This document shows positions 53,393 through 63,699 of a stretch of DNA of 64,000 bases, one piece after another. The number at the start of each line of letters is the position of its first letter. The stretch's first letter is position 1. The stretch is from Microthrixaceae bacterium (GTDB lineage Bacteria; Actinomycetota; Acidimicrobiia; Acidimicrobiales; Microtrichaceae). The notes beneath the pieces were generated by a model. It had not been told where the DNA came from, searched no databases, and saw only the letters and a program-made list of their open reading frames with translations. Both the position numbers and the translations under genes were made by a program. The DNA is taken from positions 124,001 through 188,000 of the forward strand of contig JAMLGM010000002.1 of NCBI GenBank assembly GCA_023957975.1, written 5' to 3'.

Positions 53393-53905
53393 GTGTTCGA
53401 TCAGATGCTGCAATCCCGCCGTTTCGGCCACCGCCGCCGAGCCGTGGGCATCGTCCTGGTCCTGCTCGCCCAGGTCATCACGCCGATCTTCCTTGCGCCG
53501 ACCGAGGCGCCGATCGTCGAACGTTTCGACCACGATGCGGGGCGTTACGGGCCCGGAAATCGGGGCATCTCCTTCGAAACCCCCGCCGGATCGGTGGTGA
53601 GCGCCATCGGTGACGGGGTCGTGACCTTCGCAGGTCCGGTTGCGGGTGCGGTATGGGTCACGGTCATGCACACCGGCGTCGAGACCGCGACCGCCGGGTA
53701 CCCCGCCGGCCTGCGTTCGACGGTCGGGCCGATGGCGAGCATCGACGTCGCAGCGGGGGAGCAGGTGATCGCCGGCCAACGCCTCGGTACGAGTGCGGGG
53801 CGGGTGGGGCTCACCATTCGCGACGGCGACACCTACCTCGATCCCGAGCCGTTCATCGCCCGGGTGCGCATGACGGCGCGCCTGGTGCCCGTTCCTCCGA
53901 GGTGA
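53393..53905 (+). CDS. Degenerate LytM/M23-like exported protein
   Basis: 170 residues. A basic N-terminus and one hydrophobic segment (about 17-33) precede an M23 beta-fold ([22 protein letters not shown]). Active M23 peptidases have H-x3-D and H-x-H zinc sites. Here the first reads NRGIS (His to Asn, Asp to Ser) and the second is ATAGYPAGL, with no His pair. It is therefore probably non-catalytic. Its place just before rpsB matches the M23-like gene at this locus in mycobacteria. GTG start with GAAGGAG ribosome site. Confidence 0.82.
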   Translation: MFDQMLQSRRFGHRRRAVGIVLVLLAQVITPIFLAPTEAPIVERFDHDAGRYGPGNRGISFETPAGSVVSAIGDGVVTFAGPVAGAVWVTVMHTGVETATAGYPAGLRSTVGPMASIDVAAGEQVIAGQRLGTSAGRVGLTIRDGDTYLDPEPFIARVRMTARLVPVPPR

Positions 53906-53966
53906 ATCACCGCCCGGATTCGCCGGCAGGTCGAAGCGGATTCGAAGGTGGGGGCGCCGCGGGGAC

Positions 53967-53972
53967 TATGAT
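53967..53972 (+). promoter_or_regulatory. -10 hexamer of the rpsB operon
   Basis: TATGAT, giving a leader of about 125 bases before rpsB. A ribosomal-protein autoregulatory site could lie there, but no clear fold is read. Confidence 0.5.
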
Positions 53973-54104
53973 GGCACCTCGGCGCGGCCACGCTGCCGCG
54001 CTCGTACACCTTCCCGTACCTACTACTCAATCAGCACCAGGGCGCATCCCCGGTCGCACCGTCGTGGTGTGCCGCGTCCTGGCCGCCAACCGAAGGGACC
54101 TTTC

Positions 54105-55046
54105 ATGACCGCAGTCATCACCATGAAGCAGCTCATCGACGCCGGTGTGCATTTCGGCCACCAGACCCGGCGCTGGAACCCGAAGATGCAGCGCTTCATC
54201 CACGGCGAGCAGAACGGCATCTACATCATCGATCTGCGCATCACGATGGAACGCCTGGCACAGGCGTACACCTACGTGCGCGACCTCACCGCCGATGGCG
54301 GCACCATCTTGTTCGTCGGCACCAAGCGCCAGGCCCAGGAATCGGTCGAGGGTTGGGCGAACAAGTGCGGCATGCCGTATGTGAACCAGCGCTGGCTCGG
54401 CGGCATGTTGACCAACTTCGAGACGATCTCCAAGCGCATCGCCAAGATGAAGGAATACCAGCGCATGCGCGACTCGGGGGAGTTCGAGTCCATGCCGAAG
54501 AAGGAAGCGCTGCTGCTGAGCCGTGAACTCGTCAAGCTCGAGCGCAACCTCGGCGGCATGCGCCACCTCGACAAGGCGCCCGATGCGGTGTTCATCCTCG
54601 ACACCAAGAAGGAAGACATCGCGGTGACCGAGGCGAACAAGCTCGGTATTCCGATCGTCGCGGTGGTCGACACCAACTGCGACCCCGACGTCATCCAGTA
54701 CGTCATCCCCGGCAATGATGACGCGATCCGCGCCGGCGATCTCATGGCCCGGGTCATCGCGGACGCCGTCGAGGAGGGTCGTCAGATCCGTGCCGCACGC
54801 ACCGGTCAGCCCGTCGTGATGCCGCGCACCCCGGAAGAGGACGCGGCGAAGGCCCGCGAGCAGGCCGAGGCCCGCCGTCAGGCCGCCGCTGCCGCTGCCG
54901 AGCGCGAGGCCCGCGTCGTTGCGGCCAAGGAAGCCTCGACCGAGGCCGCCGCAGAGGCGACCGCTGCAGAGGCGCCTGCTGCAGAGGCACCGGCGGAGGC
55001 CGCCACCGAAGCTGCCGCCGATGCCGGCGAGCAGGCCGAGGCCTGA
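54105..55046 (+). CDS. rpsB: 30S ribosomal protein S2
   Basis: 313 residues, about 60 longer than usual. [22 protein letters not shown] and [25 protein letters not shown] are S2 signatures. From about residue 255 the protein is an Ala/Glu-rich helix ([20 protein letters not shown] ...), an extension not needed for the S2 fold. GAAGGGACC lies just before the ATG. tsf follows. Confidence 0.96.
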   Translation: MTAVITMKQLIDAGVHFGHQTRRWNPKMQRFIHGEQNGIYIIDLRITMERLAQAYTYVRDLTADGGTILFVGTKRQAQESVEGWANKCGMPYVNQRWLGGMLTNFETISKRIAKMKEYQRMRDSGEFESMPKKEALLLSRELVKLERNLGGMRHLDKAPDAVFILDTKKEDIAVTEANKLGIPIVAVVDTNCDPDVIQYVIPGNDDAIRAGDLMARVIADAVEEGRQIRAARTGQPVVMPRTPEEDAAKAREQAEARRQAAAAAAEREARVVAAKEASTEAAAEATAAEAPAAEAPAEAATEAAADAGEQAEA

Positions 55047-55051
55047 TCTGC

Positions 55052-55068
55052 GAGATCGACGAGATCTC
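55052..55068 (+). other. Small hairpin between rpsB and tsf
   Basis: GAGATC/GATCTC with a 5-base loop in the 68-bp gap. It might reduce read-through or shield the rpsB 3' end; no T-run follows. Confidence 0.3.
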
Positions 55069-55114
55069 CTTCCCCCACACACAACGAGACGACAACACAA
55101 AGTTCAGGAGAGTC

Positions 55115-56639
<1,525 letters not shown>

Positions 56640-56736
56640 CCCCGGGTGCAGTCCGCCTGGCTGGCCGCAGCGGGTGGAGTTGTCGGGGGTCGATCAGGCG
56701 ATCAGCGCTTGTCACCGCCGAAGGGCGCGAGTGTGT

Positions 56737-56742
56737 CAGGCT
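56737..56742 (+). promoter_or_regulatory. Possible -10 hexamer of frr
   Basis: CAGGCT, 7 bases before the frr ATG. It fits the leaderless layout except for the first base (C for T). Confidence 0.35.
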
Positions 56743-56749
56743 GTGGCGC

Positions 56750-57319
56750 ATGAGTGAAGAGTTTCTTGCCGCGGTGCGTGAGGACGCGGAAGCACGGATG
56801 TCCAAGGCGGTTGCCCATGCGCGAAGTGAGTTCGCCTCGATCCGCAGCGGACGGGCGAACCCGGGCCTCGTCGAGCGGATCCAGGTCGATTACTACGGCG
56901 CGATGACCCCGCTGCAACAGCTCGCATCGTTCTCGGTACCCGAGGCCCGCCTGTTGGTGGTGAGCCCGTTCGACAAGGGATCGCTGAACGCCATCGAGCG
57001 GGCAATTCGCGAATCGAACCTCGGCCTGAACCCGTCCAACGACGGTGTGCAGATTCGCTTGGCGTTCCCAGCGTTGACCGAAGAGCGGCGCAAGGAGTTC
57101 GTGAAGATGGCCAAGACCAAGGCCGAGGACGCGAAAACCCAGGTCCGGGCGGCGCGACGCGACGCCCGCAAAGACCTCGATGCGCTTCAGAAGGACGGTG
57201 AGATCACCGAGGACGAACTGCGCCGGGGCGAGGATGCGGTCGACAAGTCGACGAAGACCTTCGAGGCCGAGATCGATGTTGCGCTGGAGACCAAGACCGT
57301 CGAATTGATGGAGGGCTGA
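56750..57319 (+). CDS. frr: Ribosome recycling factor
   Basis: 189 residues. RSGRANPGLVERIQVDYYGAMTPLQQLAS and the C-terminal coiled coil (KTQVRAARRDARKDLDAL) are diagnostic. It splits post-termination ribosomes with EF-G. Its TGA overlaps the cdsA ATG. Confidence 0.97.
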   Translation: MSEEFLAAVREDAEARMSKAVAHARSEFASIRSGRANPGLVERIQVDYYGAMTPLQQLASFSVPEARLLVVSPFDKGSLNAIERAIRESNLGLNPSNDGVQIRLAFPALTEERRKEFVKMAKTKAEDAKTQVRAARRDARKDLDALQKDGEITEDELRRGEDAVDKSTKTFEAEIDVALETKTVELMEG

Positions 57320-59304
57320 TGGCATCGGATGGTTTCGACGAGGAAGAGCAGGTCCGCACCTCTCAACGGCTGCCCACCGAAGGGGTGCGCATCATCGGCG
57401 CGCAGGAGGCCGGACAGGCCGTCGGTCGTGCTGCTGACGGGCCGCGTTGGGCCGACGAGGACGACGCTGCGAACGGTTCGAGTTCTGCCTACGGTGCGAC
57501 GTCGGGCCCGGACGAAATCGATGAGCTCGATGTCGAGGACCTCGCCGGCTCCGCGGCGCGCCGGGGCTACGACGGGATGATCGACACCGACTACGGACAG
57601 GTCGACTTCTCCGATGACGAGCCGATCGATTTCGGTGACCCGAATCCGGCTGTAGGTGGTACTGGCGGCGACGCCACCCGCGTCCATCAGACGGTCGACG
57701 CTGAGCCGGTGAACCCGGAGCACGCGTTCGAGCTGCCGCACTACTCCGACCCGCCGACCGGACAGGTTCCTCAGGTCGTGCTGGGCGAGGACTCTGACGC
57801 CCGCTGGGCCGACCTCGCCGACCAACCTCGCTGGCGGGACACCGAGCATCACTTCGACGAACAAGGGGGCTTCGCAGAACTCGTGTCGGAGGAGGAACGG
57901 GTCGCATTGACCGGCGAGCATCGAGCGATTCCGATCGGCTTCGACGACGAGGACCTCGGCCATCCCGACACCACGGACTTCGTCGAGGACCCCGAAGCCG
58001 AACTCGATGACGATTATCTCGATGACGACTATCTCGACGACGAGTATCTCGAGGATGGGGCCGGGCGAACGACGGCGACCGCCGTGGGTGCGGGCGCCGG
58101 GGAGTCCGATCCCGCGGCTGATGCTCGGTCGCAACGTCCGCTCGTGCGGATCGGCGTGCCGGACGATCCGACGCCGACTCCGGCCGCTGCACCGTTCGAC
58201 GGTGACCTCGACGACTTCGGGGCCGGCGATCTCGGCGATGACGATCTCGACGACGGCCAGTTCGTTACCGACGGCCGCAGCACCGATGGTCGCGGGGATG
58301 ATGACTTCGCTGCAGCGCCGGCGCGACCGGTTCGTCGCCGGCCGTCAGAGGCCGACCCTTCGGCCCAGCGTCAACGTCAACAGCGACCGGCCGGGTCGCG
58401 TCAGGGGGCGCAGCGTCGGGTCGCACGGGGGGCCGATTCCGGTGATGGTGAGCGAAACCTGCCGCTGGCTGTCGGCGTCGGTGTGGCACTGGTCGTCATC
58501 GGCGTGCTCTGTTTCAGCGCCGGTGCTCTGCCGACCACGATTCTCATCACCGTGGTGCTCGCCCTGTGTGCGAAGGAGTTTTTCGAGTCGGTGAACGAGG
58601 CGGGGATTCGGGCCTCGGGGATCGTGGGGGTGGTCGCCGTTGCTGGGCTGGCCCTTGCCCCGTTGTGGCAGCGCACGTATGCGTATCCGATCATCGCGGC
58701 CTTGACCGTCATCGTCGGCTTCGCGTGGTACACGTTCGCGCAACCGGGAAAGCACATGGTGCGTAACCTCGGCACGACCCTGCTGGGCGTCGCCTACATC
58801 GGCGGTCTGGGCAGTTTCGCGACGCTGCTGTTGGGTCAGGCCCGGCTGGTCGAGACCGACAAGACCACCAATCAGGGCATCGGCGTGATCATCGCTGCGG
58901 TGATGGTGACGGTGAGCTACGACGTCGGCGCGTACTTCATCGGCAAGTCCTTCGGCCGCACGCCGCTGTCGGCGACGAGCCCGAACAAGACCCAAGAGGG
59001 GCTGTTCGGCGGTGTTGCGGTCGCGGTGGTGCTGCCGTTCCTGGTGCTCTGGCTGAGCGAATGGGACCCGGTCGGCGTCGATGCCAAGACCGCGATCGGA
59101 TTCACCCTCATCTGTGCGTTGATGGCGCCGGTCGGCGACATGTGTGAGTCTGCGCTCAAGCGAGATCTCGGCGTCAAGGACATGGGGAGCCTGTTGCCCG
59201 GCCACGGCGGTGTCCTCGACCGCTTCGATGCGCTGTTGTTCGTGCTGCCGACGGCCTACTTCATGGCGCGGCTGCTCGAGCTGGGCACACCGCCCCTGTT
59301 CTGA
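57319..59304 (+). CDS. cdsA: Phosphatidate cytidylyltransferase with long acidic N-terminus
   Basis: 661 residues; the usual CdsA is about 270. The C-terminal 280 residues are the enzyme: about eight membrane helices and the signature ALKRDLGVKDMGSLLPGHGG then DRFD. It makes CDP-diacylglycerol for phospholipids. The first 370 residues are acidic and low in complexity, with RW-containing motifs (PRWADEDD, ARWADLADQPRWRD), a GVRIIGAQEA segment and DDDYLDDDYLDDEYL repeats. This part would be cytoplasmic. Actinobacterial CdsA often has such a tail, but this one is long. The ATG overlaps the frr stop. Confidence 0.93.
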   Translation: MASDGFDEEEQVRTSQRLPTEGVRIIGAQEAGQAVGRAADGPRWADEDDAANGSSSAYGATSGPDEIDELDVEDLAGSAARRGYDGMIDTDYGQVDFSDDEPIDFGDPNPAVGGTGGDATRVHQTVDAEPVNPEHAFELPHYSDPPTGQVPQVVLGEDSDARWADLADQPRWRDTEHHFDEQGGFAELVSEEERVALTGEHRAIPIGFDDEDLGHPDTTDFVEDPEAELDDDYLDDDYLDDEYLEDGAGRTTATAVGAGAGESDPAADARSQRPLVRIGVPDDPTPTPAAAPFDGDLDDFGAGDLGDDDLDDGQFVTDGRSTDGRGDDDFAAAPARPVRRRPSEADPSAQRQRQQRPAGSRQGAQRRVARGADSGDGERNLPLAVGVGVALVVIGVLCFSAGALPTTILITVVLALCAKEFFESVNEAGIRASGIVGVVAVAGLALAPLWQRTYAYPIIAALTVIVGFAWYTFAQPGKHMVRNLGTTLLGVAYIGGLGSFATLLLGQARLVETDKTTNQGIGVIIAAVMVTVSYDVGAYFIGKSFGRTPLSATSPNKTQEGLFGGVAVAVVLPFLVLWLSEWDPVGVDAKTAIGFTLICALMAPVGDMCESALKRDLGVKDMGSLLPGHGGVLDRFDALLFVLPTAYFMARLLELGTPPLF

Positions 59305-59367
59305 TCACGGCTTGATCACGGACTCATCACGGGCTGATCACGGGCTGATCACGGGCTGATCACGGCT
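59302..59367. repeat. 11-bp tandem array starting at the cdsA stop
   Basis: Six units of TGATCACGGGC type at 59302-59312, 59313-59323, 59324-59334, 59335-59345, 59346-59356 and 59357-59367. The first TGA is the cdsA stop. Each unit except the third holds TGATCA in 11-bp phase. Confidence 0.9.
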
Positions 59368-59430
59368 CGCCCGCGGGTGAGTCGAGGCGAGCCTGCCCGC
59401 CAGCCGCGCCCGCCGGCCGTTCCAGCCGGC

Positions 59431-59480
59431 GTTCTCCGATAACCAGTGGTCGTGATCACGACCACTGGTTATCGGAGAAC
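59431..59480. repeat. 50-bp perfect palindrome, family B copy 2
   Basis: Identical base for base to 17412-17461. It lies between the co-directional cdsA and dxr, so a role only at convergent ends does not fit. Confidence 0.95.
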
Positions 59481-59551
59481 GGGTCCGGGGTGGCAGGCGC
59501 GGGCTGACACGGTGCTCAGGAGCCAGCGGCCAGAGTGTCCGTACTCGGCGA

Positions 59552-59557
59552 TACGAT
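59552..59557 (+). promoter_or_regulatory. -10 hexamer of dxr (leaderless)
   Basis: TACGAT, 9 bases before the ATG at 59567. Confidence 0.55.
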
Positions 59558-59566
59558 GCGGGGATC

Positions 59567-60739
59567 ATGACGACGATTGCAGTGATGGGGTCGACCGGTT
59601 CGATCGGGACCCAGACCCTTGAGGTCATCGCAACCGATCCGCAGCGGTTTCAGGTCGATTCGCTCGGGGCGTTCGGCGGCAATCTCGATCTCTTGGCCAA
59701 ACAGGCCAACACGGTTCGTCCACGCGTCGTCGCTCTTGCTGACGACGCCAAGGCCGCGGAACTCAAGGAGCGACTCGATCCAGGGATCGAACTGGTCGCC
59801 GGCCCGGATTCGCTTGCGGAGGTGTCCACGGCGGCCGATGTCACGATCAACGGGGTGGTCGGATTCGCCGGTCTCGGCGTGACCATGGAGGTGCTGGGCG
59901 CCGGCAAGCGCCTCGGACTCGCCAACAAGGAGTCGTTGATCGCCGCAGGCCCGGTCGTGCAACCGCTGCGTGCAACCCCGGGCGCCGAGCTGATCCCGGT
60001 CGACTCCGAGCATTGCGCGATCCACCAATGTCTTCGCTCCGGAGCACAAGGTGCTGGCGGCCCTCGCCTCAAGCGAATCGTGCTCACCGCCTCGGGCGGG
60101 CCGTTTCGAGGGCGATCGCTTCGCGAACTCGAGTCGGTGACGGTGCAAGAGGCGCTCGCGCATCCGACCTGGTCGATGGGCCCGAAGATCACCGTCGACT
60201 CCTCCACGCTGGTGAACAAGGGCCTTGAGGTGATCGAGGCCCACGAACTGTTCGGCATCGACTACGACCACATCGACGTCGTGGTGCATCCGAGTTCGAT
60301 CGTCCACTCGATGGCGACGTTCAGCGACGGTTCAACGATCGCCCAGCTGTCGAACCCGACGATGCACCTGCCGATCGGATATGCGCTGGCCTGGCCCGAT
60401 CGGCTCCCGACCGCCTTCGGCGAAATCGACTGGACACAGCCGCTCGAGCTGCGTTTCGACCCGCCCGACCTCGAGGCGTTCCCGTGCCTTGGTCTTGCCT
60501 TCGACGCCGGACGCGCCGGCGGCACCGCTCCAGCCTGGTTCTCCGCGGCGAACGAGGTGGTGGTCGACGCGTTCCTGGCGGGGCGAGTCCGCTGGGTCGA
60601 CATCGCGGCGCTCAACGCGGCCGCACTCGATGCCTGGGACGGGCTCGCGGCCGACAGCGTCGAAGCCGTTCTGCATGCGGACCGCGAGGCCCGCCGTCAC
60701 GCCGAGTCATTGCTTCTCAACGCCGAGGTTCCCTCATGA
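59567..60739 (+). CDS. dxr: 1-deoxy-D-xylulose 5-phosphate reductoisomerase
   Basis: 390 residues. NADPH site AVMGSTGSIGTQTLEV, LANKESLIAAG, PVDSEHCAI (metal), TASGGPFRG and SNPTMHLPIGYAL. It is the second step of the MEP isoprenoid pathway; ispG is two genes downstream. ATG start 9 bases after TACGAT. The stop overlaps the next ATG. Confidence 0.97.
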   Translation: MTTIAVMGSTGSIGTQTLEVIATDPQRFQVDSLGAFGGNLDLLAKQANTVRPRVVALADDAKAAELKERLDPGIELVAGPDSLAEVSTAADVTINGVVGFAGLGVTMEVLGAGKRLGLANKESLIAAGPVVQPLRATPGAELIPVDSEHCAIHQCLRSGAQGAGGPRLKRIVLTASGGPFRGRSLRELESVTVQEALAHPTWSMGPKITVDSSTLVNKGLEVIEAHELFGIDYDHIDVVVHPSSIVHSMATFSDGSTIAQLSNPTMHLPIGYALAWPDRLPTAFGEIDWTQPLELRFDPPDLEAFPCLGLAFDAGRAGGTAPAWFSAANEVVVDAFLAGRVRWVDIAALNAAALDAWDGLAADSVEAVLHADREARRHAESLLLNAEVPS

Positions 60740-62430
60740 CGACTCCGATCGACCACACGGATAATGCGGGCACCGAACCGGCTGGCACCGAACCGGTTGG
60801 CACCGAACCGGTTGGCACCGAACCGGTTGCTGCCGCGGCCGCTGCCGCAGCGGTCGATCCCGACGATCTCGGCCGCAGCGGTGTGCGCGGCGAACGCGCC
60901 GAAATTGGCAAGCCGTACGTGCGTTGGAGCCGGCTGTCGATTCTCGTCGCCCTGTTGGCAGCGGTGGGCATCTGGCAGGGCTGGCGCACGCTGCTGCTCA
61001 TCGGCGCCGTCATCGTGATGATCTTCTTCCATGAGCTCGGCCACTTCGTGATGGCGCGGCGTGCTGACATGAAGGTCACCGAGTTCATGATCGGGTTCGG
61101 TCCTCGCATCGCTTCGTTTCGCCGCGGTGATGTCGAATACGGGCTCAAAGCCATTCCTGCCGGGGCGTATGTGAAGATCATCGGAATGGCCAACATCGAG
61201 GAGGTCGCTCCCGGTGACGAGGACCGAACCTACCGCCAGAAGGGGTATTGGCAGCGCATGGGCGTGGCGGTCGCTGGTTCGGCGATGCACTTCATCATGG
61301 CCCTGTTGCTGATCGGATCGTCGCTCGTGTTCATCGGCCTCGGCGATCCGTCGAACTGGATGGTCGACAACATCTCTCCGGGGAGCGCGGCTGAACGTGC
61401 CGGGGTGCGGCTTGGCGACAAGGTGGTCGAGTTCGGAGGCGTGAGCGTCGATTCTTGGGCTGCCATGTCGGCAGAGGCACGAGCCAACCCCGACCGCCGA
61501 GTCGAGGTGGTGGTCGAGCGCGACGGTGAAAACATCCCGCTCGAGGTTCAGGTGACGTCGCGTTTCGCGGTCGTGGGTCTCAACGGCAACGAGTTTCAGG
61601 TCTTCAGCGGCGAAGAAGGTGAGCCGATCGTGTCGGTGCGGCCTCTTAGCGGTGCGGCGAGCGCCGGCATTGTCGACGGTGCACAGATCACGTCGGTGAA
61701 CGGGCGCCCCGTGGAGAAGTCGGCCGATGTCGTGGCAGCGCTGGAGGACGAAACGCTCGTGCCGACCACCGAGGTCACCTTCGGTCAGGTCGATGCTCAA
61801 GGCGCGGCGAGTGAGTCGACGGTGAACTTTGGATCGCGCGTCGGAGTCACCAAGCAGGTCGGGTTCTTCGGAGTGGGGGAGGAGCGTACGATCGTGAAGT
61901 ACTCGCCCATCGCAGCTGTTCCGAAGTCCTTCGAGTGGTTCGGCGAGGTGGCCAAGGCCTCGGTGGTGGGCGTGTGGAACTTCTTTCGCCCGTCGAACGT
62001 GTGGGGCTTCGTCGAGCGCGTGTTCACCACGACCCCGAGCGGGGAATCGACCCGCGACGAACCGGCGCCGAATCGCACGCAGGCCGAGCGGACCATGGAG
62101 GACGACGCAAACCGCATGGTCTCCATCGTCGGCGCGGTGGGTCTCGGTTCCCAGCTCACCGAGGATGGGCTCGGCCCGCTGTTGCAGTTCCTCGCCCTGC
62201 TCAACATGGCGATCGGCATCTTCAACCTGATCCCGCTGCCCCCGTTCGACGGCGGCCATGTCCTGATCGGCACCTACGAAAAGATCCGGGAGTTGTTGCG
62301 TCGCGACGGTCGTCGGTATCTCGCCGACTACGCCAAGATCATGCCGGTCGCGACAGGTGTGGTGATCATCATGGCGGCGATCGGGCTGATGGCCATCTAT
62401 CTCGATATTGCAGATCCGGTGCAGATTTGA
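60736..62430 (+). CDS. rseP: RseP/Rip1-type site-2 intramembrane metalloprotease
   Basis: 564 residues. Zinc site FFHELGHFVMARR (HExxH) in the first helix and the third ligand in PPFDGGHVLIG (LDG type) near the C-terminus. Two PDZ-like modules lie between (GSAAERAGVRLGD and SGAASAGIVDGAQI). It cleaves anti-sigma or membrane regulators. The N-terminus has four GTEP(V/A)-type repeats encoded by 15-bp units plus a poly-Ala run, which would be cytoplasmic. It starts in the dxr stop. Confidence 0.95.
   Translation: MTTPIDHTDNAGTEPAGTEPVGTEPVGTEPVAAAAAAAAVDPDDLGRSGVRGERAEIGKPYVRWSRLSILVALLAAVGIWQGWRTLLLIGAVIVMIFFHELGHFVMARRADMKVTEFMIGFGPRIASFRRGDVEYGLKAIPAGAYVKIIGMANIEEVAPGDEDRTYRQKGYWQRMGVAVAGSAMHFIMALLLIGSSLVFIGLGDPSNWMVDNISPGSAAERAGVRLGDKVVEFGGVSVDSWAAMSAEARANPDRRVEVVVERDGENIPLEVQVTSRFAVVGLNGNEFQVFSGEEGEPIVSVRPLSGAASAGIVDGAQITSVNGRPVEKSADVVAALEDETLVPTTEVTFGQVDAQGAASESTVNFGSRVGVTKQVGFFGVGEERTIVKYSPIAAVPKSFEWFGEVAKASVVGVWNFFRPSNVWGFVERVFTTTPSGESTRDEPAPNRTQAERTMEDDANRMVSIVGAVGLGSQLTEDGLGPLLQFLALLNMAIGIFNLIPLPPFDGGHVLIGTYEKIRELLRRDGRRYLADYAKIMPVATGVVIIMAAIGLMAIYLDIADPVQI
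60769..60828. repeat. Four 15-bp repeats at the start of rseP
   Basis: Four units of GGCACCGAACCGG(T/C)T encode Gly-Thr-Glu-Pro-(Val/Ala) repeats in the N-terminal tail. Confidence 0.85.
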
Positions 62431-62462
62431 GCCGCTGGGTCATGATCGTCGTTCAGACTCGG

Positions 62463-62468
62463 TAGGTT
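62463..62468 (+). promoter_or_regulatory. -10 hexamer of ispG (leaderless)
   Basis: TAGGTT, 7 bases before the ATG at 62476. Confidence 0.6.
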
Positions 62469-62475
62469 CAGTCCC

Positions 62476-63699
62476 ATGGAAGCCGGTTCGATCTCGTTCC
62501 CCCGTCGCAATACCCGCCAGGTGATGGTCGGCAAGGTGCCGGTCGGTGGTGGCGCGCCGATTTCGGTGCAGTCGATGACGACCACAAAGACTGCGGATGT
62601 CGATGGCACGCTGCAGCAGATCTACGCCCTCGCGGCTGCCGGCTGCGACATCGTGCGCTGTACCTGCAACGAACAGGAGGCGGCCGAGGGGCTGGCCCGC
62701 ATCGTGCCGCGCAGCCCGGTGCCGATCGTCGCCGACATCCATCACCAATACAAGATGGCACTCGCTGCGCTCGAGGCCGGAGTGGCCTGCCTTCGGTTGA
62801 ACCCGGGCAACATCCGCAAGCCCGAACACATCAAGTTGGTGGCGGCCGAATGTCGTGACCGGGGCGTGCCCATCCGTATCGGGGTGAACGGGGGTTCGCT
62901 CGACCCGGATCTGTATGAGAAGTACGGCGGCAAGGTCACCCCCGAGGCGATGGTCGAGTCGGCGATGACCGAGCTTCGCTACTTCGAGGAGGTCGGCTTC
63001 GATGACGTGAAGATCTCGGTGAAGGCGTCGAATGTTCCGCTGATGATCGCCGCATACCGCATGCTGGCCGACGCCTGCGACTACCCGCTGCATCTCGGCG
63101 TGACCGAGGCGGGGCCCGGAAGTAGCGGGCTGCTGAAGGCGACGGCGGGGATCGCCACGTTGCTCGCGGAGGGCATCGGCGACACGATCCGCTATTCGCT
63201 CACCGCCGATCCGGTGGAGGAGGCCCGTGCCGGCCGCCAACTGCTCGAGGCGCTGGGGTTGCGTGAGCGCAAGAACGTCGACCTCATCGCCTGCCCGAGT
63301 TGTGGCCGTGCCGAGGTCGACGTGATCGCGGTGGCAGAGGCGGCACAACGGGCGTTCGGCGATCGCCAGATTCCGCTGCAGGTTGCGGTGATGGGCTGCG
63401 TTGTGAACGGTCCGGGTGAGGCCCGCGACGCCGATATCGGCATCGCTGCGGGCAACAAGCGTGGTCACCTGTTCGTGCGAGGTACCAACGTCGCGGTTGT
63501 GCCGGAGGACGAGATGGTCGACACGCTCGTCGAATGGGCGGAGTTCATCGTCGAACACGGCGTTGAGCGCGCGCTCGAGCGCGGTGATCTGCAGGCGGCG
63601 AAGGAGGCGGCCGAACGCGATCGCCTGCAACTGCTCGACGACAAGGGCGCGGATGCGAACGCCTCGGAGCAGCGGGTCGAATTGATCCGCAAGCTGTGA
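62476..63699 (+). CDS. ispG: 4-hydroxy-3-methylbut-2-enyl diphosphate synthase
   Basis: 407 residues. The TIM-barrel part (VQSMTTTKTADVDGTL, CNEQEAAEGL, NPGNIRKPEHI) and the iron-sulfur cluster domain (CPSCGRAEVD, then MGCVVNGPGEARDADIGIA with the third Cys and the Glu ligand) are complete. It is the penultimate MEP-pathway enzyme. ATG 7 bases after TAGGTT. The stop overlaps the next gene's ATG (TGATG). Confidence 0.97.
   Translation: MEAGSISFPRRNTRQVMVGKVPVGGGAPISVQSMTTTKTADVDGTLQQIYALAAAGCDIVRCTCNEQEAAEGLARIVPRSPVPIVADIHHQYKMALAALEAGVACLRLNPGNIRKPEHIKLVAAECRDRGVPIRIGVNGGSLDPDLYEKYGGKVTPEAMVESAMTELRYFEEVGFDDVKISVKASNVPLMIAAYRMLADACDYPLHLGVTEAGPGSSGLLKATAGIATLLAEGIGDTIRYSLTADPVEEARAGRQLLEALGLRERKNVDLIACPSCGRAEVDVIAVAEAAQRAFGDRQIPLQVAVMGCVVNGPGEARDADIGIAAGNKRGHLFVRGTNVAVVPEDEMVDTLVEWAEFIVEHGVERALERGDLQAAKEAAERDRLQLLDDKGADANASEQRVELIRKL

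Noticed and set aside
53906-54104. tRNA or riboswitch in the rpsB leader
   Set aside because: No cloverleaf, T-loop or known riboswitch core could be read; only a promoter hexamer is supported.
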